From positions 560 to 49,852 of the forward strand of contig NZ_QOWE01000040.1 in NCBI RefSeq assembly GCF_003334855.1: a stretch of DNA of 49,293 nt. Direction: 5' to 3'. The position numbers were made by a program, and so were the translations under genes. Positions 42,869 through 49,293 of this stretch are shown one piece after another. The stretch's first letter is position 1. Every line of letters begins with the position of its first letter. The notes beneath the pieces were generated by a model. The model had not been told where the DNA came from. It was given only the letters and a program-made list of their open reading frames with translations, and searched no databases. This DNA comes from Larkinella punicea. Lineage in GTDB: Bacteria > Bacteroidota > Bacteroidia > Cytophagales > Spirosomataceae.

Positions 42869-44041
42869 TTAAAGCCAGATAATGGGATTTCGGATGGGCA
42901 GGTTTCGCAGCACTTCCTCAACCTGCGGACGATGCTCCAGTTTTTGCCAGGTTGCCAGCCAGGCCGGTTGGTCGAAAGCCACAGCCCCAAACACCAGAAA
43001 CGGATGCGCCACCGGCCAGTCGTTCCAGTACATCACATCGGGTTTCAGCGGCCAGTCGGCCTTGTTCTGCACAAACGGAACCAGATAAGAAATACCTTTT
43101 CGAATACCGCGTCCGTCGGCGGTCTGGTACGTCCAGAGGTTGTCGGTTTTGGTGGATAAAATTTGGCAGATCATCGTCATGGCATCGAGGTTGAACAGCG
43201 AATACCCATACGGTTTGGTCCGGCGAAGTTCCAGCGGAAAACTGCCGTCGGCGGCCATCTGGTCAGGGAGCAGAACGGTTGTGTAGCGGTTTCGGCAGAC
43301 CGCCAGCAGCGAGTCATTCTTCGTGAGTTTGGCGAAAGCCGCCACCTGCATCACCCAGCAGGTGCCGTGGTTGTTCTTCGCATTCATTTCATCTTTCCCG
43401 TACGGATGGGTCGTCAGCCAGATCAGGTAGTCGGCAAACCATTGACGAACAGCCGCTGCGGATCGTTTATCGCTGCTTTGGGCGGTTTCCATCACGCGCA
43501 ATCCCTGCGCCACTTCCATCAGGTGAATGGTGTCGATGATGCCGATGCCCCGGCCCGTTGCCCGGCCTTTGATGGCTTGGGTGTAGAGCAACGACGGATT
43601 CATGCGCGTGGCCGGATCGACAAACCAGGCGTTGAGGTGCCGGAAAGCCTGCCGGACGTAGGTTTCGTCGCGGGTGATGACATAGGCCGACGCCAGCGCC
43701 CCCACCACCCGGCTGAAGCGAATCATGGCCTGGCGGTGGGCCACAAAATTGTCGGGGTTGGTCATGCCGTCGCGCTGGACATACGGCCCCTGCGGGTTGG
43801 CGGAGTCGGGCCACCAGTAGTCGCCCTCCGAAAAGAAATCGTGTTTGCCACCCGCGCTCCGGGGCGAGGTTTGCGCCGTCACGGTGATGGGTTCCTGCTG
43901 CATGGCCCAGCGGGCTTCGGCCAGAACGTCGGACTTTAACGTGGCCACAACGGCTTTCGGCGGTTTGGGCAACTGCCCATAAACAATCCCCGCCAGCCAG
44001 TGGCAGATCAAAACCGGGAAGAGGAGTAACCGTGTTTGCAT
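42869..44041 (-). CDS. Alginate-lyase-family polysaccharide lyase
   Basis: The 390-aa secreted protein has leader MQTRLLLFPVLICHWLAGIVYG. It matches the Alginate_lyase (PF05426-type) fold: SEGDYWWPDS, RFSRVVGALASAYVITRDE, an NNH motif at residues 223-225 (AKNNHGTCW) and YSLFNLDAMT. PL5 alginate lyases and some glucuronan lyases use this fold. Cleaved uronan ends would feed the GH88 enzyme. The true polymer (alginate, glucuronan or other) is not decided by sequence. Confidence 0.82.
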   Translation of the reverse strand: MQTRLLLFPVLICHWLAGIVYGQLPKPPKAVVATLKSDVLAEARWAMQQEPITVTAQTSPRSAGGKHDFFSEGDYWWPDSANPQGPYVQRDGMTNPDNFVAHRQAMIRFSRVVGALASAYVITRDETYVRQAFRHLNAWFVDPATRMNPSLLYTQAIKGRATGRGIGIIDTIHLMEVAQGLRVMETAQSSDKRSAAAVRQWFADYLIWLTTHPYGKDEMNAKNNHGTCWVMQVAAFAKLTKNDSLLAVCRNRYTTVLLPDQMAADGSFPLELRRTKPYGYSLFNLDAMTMICQILSTKTDNLWTYQTADGRGIRKGISYLVPFVQNKADWPLKPDVMYWNDWPVAHPFLVFGAVAFDQPAWLATWQKLEHRPQVEEVLRNLPIRNPIIWL

Positions 44042-44126
44042 CGGTATGACTTAAAAGGTACAGACTCGTCCGGCAACCCCCGAAAACGGGGCTGTCGTAA
44101 ACGTGAAATCAAAGCAGGATCGAAAG

Positions 44127-44134
44127 CAAATATA
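44127..44134 (-). promoter_or_regulatory. Candidate -7 promoter element for lyase-GH88 operon
   Basis: The minus strand reads TATATTTG, a full match to TAnnTTTG, 86 bp upstream of the lyase ATG. The -33 box is not evident. A weaker plus-strand match, CAGCTTTG, lies at 44403-44410 ahead of susC. The rest of the 431-bp gap 44042-44472 holds the direct repeats at 44282-44342 and no gene. Confidence 0.35.
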
Positions 44135-44281
44135 GGAGAAAGGAGACGAGTACTACGATGGACCCGACTTCAGCAATGGATAGAATAAGTCTGTTTTTTC
44201 TCACAGGGATCGCTCCTACGGTTTGGAAGTGCAAGTTTAGTTACGTCCAACTTTTTCTTGATAACGTCTAGTGGTCAAATT

Positions 44282-44342
44282 GGTGGACAAATCGTTCAGG
44301 TCGATCAAAAACCGTTCAAAGAGGTGGACAAACCGTTCGATT
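44282..44342 (+). promoter_or_regulatory. Three phased direct repeats, operator-like
   Basis: GGTGGACAAATCGTTCA, ATCAAAAACCGTTCA and GGTGGACAAACCGTTCG follow one another, with the CGTTC cores at 44293-44297, 44313-44317 and 44334-44338. The spacing of 20 and 21 bp is about two DNA turns, so all three lie on one face. They sit between divergent lyase and susC genes. AraC-type or HTCS regulators commonly bind such sites. Confidence 0.55.
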
Positions 44343-44472
44343 TAGATTATTCCGACATTTTTTAGTCTCCTGGCAATTAATATTGCTTAGTAATTAACCA
44401 ATCAGCTTTGTCAACCCGATCAACAAGCATGTGGGCGTCGAGGGTACAACCTATTTTACAATTCTAAATCCT

Positions 44473-47400
44473 ATGAAAAAAAACGGTACAAAAGCCAGCC
44501 GGTGGATCTGGTTCGCCCTGCTGGTGGGCCTGCAGTTTCCAATCCTGCTCATGGCGCAGCAAACCGCCCCGGTCTCGGGGAAAGTAACGGGGGCCAACGG
44601 TGAAGCCATTCCCGGAGCCAACGTGGTTGTGAAAGGAACGACCACCGGAACCTCTACCAATGCACAGGGTACATTTAGTTTGAACGCGCCGTCCAACGGT
44701 ACGTTAGTCGTTTCATCGCTGGGATTCACCTCGCTCGAAGTGAACATCGGTGGTCGGAGCCAGCTTACGATTACGCTGGCCGAAGACCAGAAAGCGCTGG
44801 AAGAAGTCGTGGTGGTGGGCTACGGAACGCAGCGAAAAAGCGACGTGACCGGTTCGCTTTCATCCGTTTCGGCAAAAGACATCAAGTCCGTTCCGGTGAC
44901 GGGCGTTGGGCAGGCCTTGCAGGGCCGGGCCGCCGGGGTGCAGGTAACGCAGGCATCCAATGCGCCGGGCGGTGGGGTAACGATTCGGATTCGCGGGGGG
45001 AACTCCATCAACGCCGGAAACGAGCCGCTTTACGTCATCGACGGTTTTCCGGTGTATAACGAAAGTGGCGCGAACCTGAACCCGAACGACATCGAGTCGA
45101 TGGAAATTCTGAAAGATGCGTCGGCGACGGCCATTTACGGGTCGCGGGGGGCCAATGGCGTGGTGCTGATTACGACCAAACGCGGTAAATCAGGCCAAAA
45201 CCGCATCGAATTTGAGACCTATTACGGCATTCAGCAGGTGCGGAAAAAATTGCCGATGCTCAATGCGACGCAGTATGCGACGCTGGTGAACGAAGCCAAC
45301 ACGAATGCGGGTCGTGCGCCGGTTTTCACGGATGCGCAAATCGCCGGTTTTGGCGAAGGAACCAACTGGCAGGATGAAATTTTCCGGGAAGCGCCGATTC
45401 AAAACTACCAGTTGACGGCATCGGGCGGTTCGGACAAAACGCGCTATGCGGTTTCGGCCAACTACCTGAATCAGCAAGGTGTTATCATCAATTCCGAGTA
45501 CGACCGCGCTTCGTTCCGGTTCAATTTCGACCATAAAATCAACGACCGGTTCAACATCGGAACCAGCCTGAACGTGATCCGGAGCCGCAACAATGCCGTG
45601 CCGACGGATGCCGATGGCGGAACGGGTGGAACCGTCGTCTACAGTGCGCTGAACTTCTCGCCGACGCAGCCGGTTCGCAACCCGGACGGAACGCTGGTGG
45701 TTTTCAACACGCCCGGCCGGATTCAGATTGGTAGCCCGGTGGCACAGGCATTGGGAACGTTCAACAAAACCGTTGGAACGCGGATGATCGGGAGTGTATT
45801 CGCCGACTACAAAATCATTCCGGGGCTAACGTTCCGGACGAGCTTCGGTGCCGATGTCAATTACTCCAAACGGAGCCTGTATCTGTCGCGCAATACCGCC
45901 ACCGGTACGCAACTGAGCGGTCAGGCGTCGATCATCAACACCCAGTCGTCGACCTGGCTGAACGAAAACACGCTGACTTACAACAAAACGTTCGGGAGTG
46001 TTCATAACCTGACGCTTCTGGCGGGTTATACGATGCAGGGAAACCGGTTTGAAAGCGTCGAGGCCCGTTCGCAGGGATTTGCCAACGACATTCTGACCTA
46101 CGAAAACCTGGGGTCGGCGTCAACGGCGCTGGTGCCGGCGTCGTCGGCCAGCAACTGGCAGCTTAATTCGTACATCGGTCGCGCCAACTACGATTATGCC
46201 GGCAAATATTTGATGACTGCAACGGTTCGGGCCGATGGTTCATCCCGGTTTGGAGCCAGCAACAAATGGGCGGTTTTCCCGTCGGCTTCGGTGGCATGGC
46301 GGTTGTCGGAAGAGGATTTCCTGAAAGGTAATAACGTGATCAACGACCTGAAACTGCGGGTAAGCTACGGCTTGAGCGGAAACCAGGAAATTACGCAATA
46401 CCAGTCCCTGGCGACGCTGGGAACGCAAAATGCCAACTTTAACAACACGGTTGTGATCGGCATCGGGCCATCGCGCGTGGCCAACCCGGATTTGCGCTGG
46501 GAAACCACCGCGCAGTTCGATATCGGTGTCGATGTGGGCGTCCTGAATAACCGCATCACGCTGACGGCGGATTATTACAACAAGAAAACGACCGATCTGC
46601 TGCTGTCGGTGCCGCTGCCGTACGTTTCGGGGTATGCGTCGGCTCTGCAAAACCTGGGGAGCATCCGGAATCAGGGTGTAGAACTGGGCATCAATTCCAC
46701 CAATTTGACGGGTGCGTTCAAGTGGACAACGGCGTTTAACATTGCGGCCAACCGCAACGAAGTGCTGAATCTGGGCGATCAGACGGAATTTGCGTCGGGC
46801 GATGCCAGTGGTCACCTTCAGCTTCCGAACTCCGGGCTGGTGCGGGTGGGCGAGCAGATTGGCTTGTTCTACGGCTACAAAACGGATGGCATTTTTCAGA
46901 CGCAGGCCGAAGTCGATGGATCAGCGCAGAAAACCGCTAAACCCGGCGACCGGCGTTACGTCGATCAGAACGGCGACGGTGCCATCAACGCCAGCGACCG
47001 CGTGATTCTGGGATATGCCCAGCCGAAACTCTACGGTGGGTTGACCAATACGTTCTCCTACAAAGGCGTCGAACTGAGCATTTTCATGCAGGGAACCTCC
47101 GGCAACAGCATTTTCAACATCAACCGCTTTGAGCAGGAGTCGCTGACCGGCGTAAGCAACCAGTCGACGGAAACGCTGAACCGCTGGACACCGACGAATC
47201 CGAGCAACACCATTCCGCGCGCCAACGCCGTTGGTAATGCCTACGTGTTGTCGAGCCGCCAGATTGAAGATGGGTCGTATCTGCGGGTGAAAAACATCAA
47301 TTTGTCGTACACGCTGCCGTCGTCGCTGGTCAGTAAAATCAAACTGTATAACGTGAAGGTCTACGTCAGTGCGCAGAACTGGATTACGTTCACCAACTAC

Positions 47401-47517
47401 AGCGGTTTTGATCCGGAAGTGAACCGGTTTGGACAAAGTACGCTGAGCCAGGGCAGTGACTACGGGAGCTATCCGGGCAATAAAATGATTCTGGCCGGTC
47501 TGAACATTGGACTCTAA
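44473..47517 (+). CDS. SusC/RagA-family TonB-dependent transporter
   Basis: ATG 44473 (MKKNGTKASRWIWFALLV) gives 1014 aa; an earlier frame start is less likely. There is a signal peptide, a carboxypeptidase-like N-terminal domain (VSGKVTGANGEAIPGANVVV), a TonB box region (EEVVVVGYGTQRKSDVTG), a plug (AIYGSRGANGVVLITTKRG) and a large barrel. It lacks the STN domain of the first SusC, so it is not FecI/FecR-linked and is more likely under HTCS-type control. It imports products of surface uronan cleavage. Confidence 0.93.
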   Translation: MKKNGTKASRWIWFALLVGLQFPILLMAQQTAPVSGKVTGANGEAIPGANVVVKGTTTGTSTNAQGTFSLNAPSNGTLVVSSLGFTSLEVNIGGRSQLTITLAEDQKALEEVVVVGYGTQRKSDVTGSLSSVSAKDIKSVPVTGVGQALQGRAAGVQVTQASNAPGGGVTIRIRGGNSINAGNEPLYVIDGFPVYNESGANLNPNDIESMEILKDASATAIYGSRGANGVVLITTKRGKSGQNRIEFETYYGIQQVRKKLPMLNATQYATLVNEANTNAGRAPVFTDAQIAGFGEGTNWQDEIFREAPIQNYQLTASGGSDKTRYAVSANYLNQQGVIINSEYDRASFRFNFDHKINDRFNIGTSLNVIRSRNNAVPTDADGGTGGTVVYSALNFSPTQPVRNPDGTLVVFNTPGRIQIGSPVAQALGTFNKTVGTRMIGSVFADYKIIPGLTFRTSFGADVNYSKRSLYLSRNTATGTQLSGQASIINTQSSTWLNENTLTYNKTFGSVHNLTLLAGYTMQGNRFESVEARSQGFANDILTYENLGSASTALVPASSASNWQLNSYIGRANYDYAGKYLMTATVRADGSSRFGASNKWAVFPSASVAWRLSEEDFLKGNNVINDLKLRVSYGLSGNQEITQYQSLATLGTQNANFNNTVVIGIGPSRVANPDLRWETTAQFDIGVDVGVLNNRITLTADYYNKKTTDLLLSVPLPYVSGYASALQNLGSIRNQGVELGINSTNLTGAFKWTTAFNIAANRNEVLNLGDQTEFASGDASGHLQLPNSGLVRVGEQIGLFYGYKTDGIFQTQAEVDGSAQKTAKPGDRRYVDQNGDGAINASDRVILGYAQPKLYGGLTNTFSYKGVELSIFMQGTSGNSIFNINRFEQESLTGVSNQSTETLNRWTPTNPSNTIPRANAVGNAYVLSSRQIEDGSYLRVKNINLSYTLPSSLVSKIKLYNVKVYVSAQNWITFTNYSGFDPEVNRFGQSTLSQGSDYGSYPGNKMILAGLNIGL

Positions 47518-47543
47518 TCCGACCTTAAACTTTTTGTAAGATC

Positions 47544-48983
47544 ATGAAAATCAAACCTATCCTTGCTGTTGCCGCGTTGACTTTCGGGCTGGGAGCGTGT
47601 TCGCTGGAAGAAACGCCCCCGTCGTCGCTGGCTCCGGTCAATTTTTATACGAATGCCAACGATGCCACGGCGGCCGTCAATGCCGTCTATGACATTGCCA
47701 ATCAGGTGGGCGATCAAAGCCGGAATTTCATCATCATGGGCGATTTGCCGTCGGATGATATGGACCCCCTGCTGAACAATGCCGACCGGGTTCAGCTCTG
47801 GAGTTTCCAGACCATTCCGACCAACAGTGTGGTAACGCAGAGCTGGCAGGTGATCTACCAGGGCGTCAACCGCGCCAACACCGCCATCGACCGGATTCCG
47901 GGGATTTCGATGGACGAAACGCTGAAAAAGCGGCTGATCGGGGAAGCGAAATTCCTGCGGGCCTTCTATTATTTTTACCTCGTTCGCTGGTATGGTGGGG
48001 TGCCGCTGATGCTGACCGAAACCCAGTCGCTGAGTGCGGGGAAAGATGTGGCCCGGGCCAGTGCCGATGAGGTCTATACGCAAATCATCAAGGACCTGAC
48101 CGAGGCCGAAACGTCGTTGCCGGACAAGTTTACTGGTGCCGATCTGGGCCGTGTTACCGCCGGTGCCGCCAAGTCGATGCTGGCGCGGGTGTACCTCAAC
48201 AAGAAGGATTTTGCGAACGCGCGGGCTAAATCCAAAGAGGTGATCGACAATGCCGCCAAATACGGTTACGGTTTGTTTGATCGGTACATCGACGTGTTTG
48301 CCATTTCGAATAAAAACGGGAAGGAGTCGGTTTTCGAGATTCAGTTTGTGGGTGGCGGCAGTGGCCAGGGCAGTGGTATGGTGACGTATTTTGCGCCGGA
48401 AAACTCGCCCATTACGGGCCGGGGTTTCGGGTCGTTCATTCCGACGATGGATCTGTACAACAGCTTCAAAACCGGGGATAAGCGCAGGGAACTGTTCCTG
48501 AATTCGTACGTAAACGGAGCGGGTCAAACTGTCAATACCTTCCAGCATTTCAACAAATACGTCGATCCGTCGGCGCGGGCGTTTGGCGATGCCAACAACA
48601 ACTTCCCGATCATCCGGTATGCCGATGTGCTGCTGATGTTTGCCGAAGCCGAAAATGAAATCAGCGGCCCCACGGCTGCGGCTCTGGACGCTATCAACCC
48701 CATTCGTCGCCGGGCTTACGGTTTTCCGTTGACCGGCGCTTCGACAGCCGACTTCACGGCGGCTTTAACCAAAGAAGCCTTCCGGCAGGCGATTTGGGAC
48801 GAACGGCGTTGGGAGTTCAACGCTGAAGGACACCGCTGGTTCGATCTGGTACGGACGGGCCGGTTGGTGCCACTGCTGAAAGCCAAAGGCAAAACCAGCA
48901 TTACCGAAACGCATACGCTGTATCCGATTCCGCAGCGCGAACGGGATCTGAACCCGAATCTGACGCAGAATCCGGGGTATTGA
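47544..48983 (+). CDS. RagB/SusD-family nutrient-binding lipoprotein
   Basis: The 479-aa product has a lipobox ending at C19 (FGLGAC). The classical RagB/SusD pattern is visible: AVNAVYDIANQ, VIYQGVNRANTAIDRIP, EAKFLRAFYYFYLVRWYGGV and the C-terminal EFNAEGHRWFDLVRTGRL. It forms the surface lid of the SusC barrel encoded 26 bp upstream. The stop is followed by a hairpin and a MITE copy. Confidence 0.93.
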   Translation: MKIKPILAVAALTFGLGACSLEETPPSSLAPVNFYTNANDATAAVNAVYDIANQVGDQSRNFIIMGDLPSDDMDPLLNNADRVQLWSFQTIPTNSVVTQSWQVIYQGVNRANTAIDRIPGISMDETLKKRLIGEAKFLRAFYYFYLVRWYGGVPLMLTETQSLSAGKDVARASADEVYTQIIKDLTEAETSLPDKFTGADLGRVTAGAAKSMLARVYLNKKDFANARAKSKEVIDNAAKYGYGLFDRYIDVFAISNKNGKESVFEIQFVGGGSGQGSGMVTYFAPENSPITGRGFGSFIPTMDLYNSFKTGDKRRELFLNSYVNGAGQTVNTFQHFNKYVDPSARAFGDANNNFPIIRYADVLLMFAEAENEISGPTAAALDAINPIRRRAYGFPLTGASTADFTAALTKEAFRQAIWDERRWEFNAEGHRWFDLVRTGRLVPLLKAKGKTSITETHTLYPIPQRERDLNPNLTQNPGY

Positions 48984-49002
48984 GCAGTTTTTTAATTTAA
49001 AA

Positions 49003-49077
49003 TTTAAAATAATGAATGTCAAATGATAAAGTGTTTCAATGCCGCGCACTTTTACATTTGACATTCATCATTTTAAA
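49003..49077. repeat. Hairpin after susD, next to the MITE copy B
   Basis: Arms 49003-49033 and 49047-49077 match at 28 of 31 positions. The core GAATGTCAAATGATAAA is nearly identical to the core of the hairpin at 21306-21380. The right arm runs straight into the left end of MITE copy B, so here too the element sits in the hairpin's distal arm. Confidence 0.85.
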
Positions 49078-49293
49078 TCAGTACTGTACGAAGGATTTAA
49101 AATGATTAGTAAACCGTTTTTCCTTCCCTTTTTTGGTCACGATTTTTGCAGACTCTTGTCGATGCAAACGCAAATGAGGGGTGGTTGGCCGCGTAGCGGA
49201 CGGATGTTTGTAGCCACAGTGTGCCATCAAGAAAGCCCGCGTGCCTTTGGGTACGCAATCACCTGCACCTGCCTGTTGCGTACCCAAAGGCAC
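49077..49293. mobile_element. MITE-like element, copy B, cut by the window end
   Basis: The 217 bp align with 21381-21597 with only two substitutions, at the TTGGTAAAC/TTAGTAAAC and GATGCTAAC/GATGCAAAC positions. It includes the left terminal repeat, the left outer arm, and both inner palindrome arms except the last few bases of the right one. The right end, and so the target duplication, lies outside the window. If it follows copy A, the duplicated bases should be TTTAA. Confidence 0.85.

Overview
The window looks like a chromosome segment from a Bacteroidota bacterium, probably order Cytophagales (Spirosoma/Larkinella type). The evidence is two SusC/SusD pairs, an ECF sigma factor with its FecR anti-sigma, a one-protein hybrid two-component regulator with beta-propeller sensor repeats, A-rich rather than Shine-Dalgarno start contexts, and a GC content above 50 percent by eye. 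No rRNA, tRNA or CRISPR array is visible. Assignments rest on motif recognition, not database searches.

1-3.1 kb, accessory edge: a 17/34-bp tandem repeat array, a lone IS200-type Y1 transposase with two 5' hairpins, an SRPBCC protein, an AT-rich PD-(D/E)XK/DUF5655 gene flanked by 14-bp direct repeats, and an HD-domain protein.

3.1-18.1 kb, a nitrate assimilation island. Minus-strand operon: outer-membrane porin, NarK transporter, a 1194-aa assimilatory nitrate reductase fused to its own FAD and BFD electron-transfer modules, a nitrite/sulfite-reductase-like protein that lacks the siroheme cysteines but ends in rubredoxin, and NarM. cobA (siroheme synthesis) lies alone. Divergently, nirB and nirD (nitrite to ammonium) are followed by a NarX-like kinase with a P-box motif and a NarL-like regulator. 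The nitrate reductase gene carries an in-frame 75-bp palindromic repeat.

18.1-21.9 kb: a GH29 alpha-L-fucosidase, two orphan small proteins, a 38-codon ORF, long perfect hairpins, and a 378-bp MITE-like element with 20-bp terminal inverted repeats and 5-bp target duplications that has split the right arm of an older hairpin. A second copy runs off the end of the window, again next to a hairpin of the same family.

21.9-39 kb, a sugar-acid (aldarate) utilisation locus: ECF sigma, FecR, SusC with an STN signalling domain, SusD-like lipoprotein, HpcH/HpaI aldolase, GntP-type permease, GarR-type reductase, mannonate-dehydratase-family protein with a Tat-like leader, glucarate dehydratase, and a 1378-aa hybrid regulator. 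Glucarate dehydratase, aldolase and tartronate semialdehyde reductase form the classical route from glucarate to pyruvate plus glycerate.

39-49 kb: cupin, SDR oxidoreductase, alanine/sodium symporter, then a minus-strand pair (alginate-lyase-family polysaccharide lyase and GH88 unsaturated glucuronyl hydrolase) divergent from a second SusC/SusD pair. The shared intergenic region holds three operator-like direct repeats spaced 20-21 bp. These genes suggest uronic-acid polymer breakdown that could feed the acid-sugar pathway next door.
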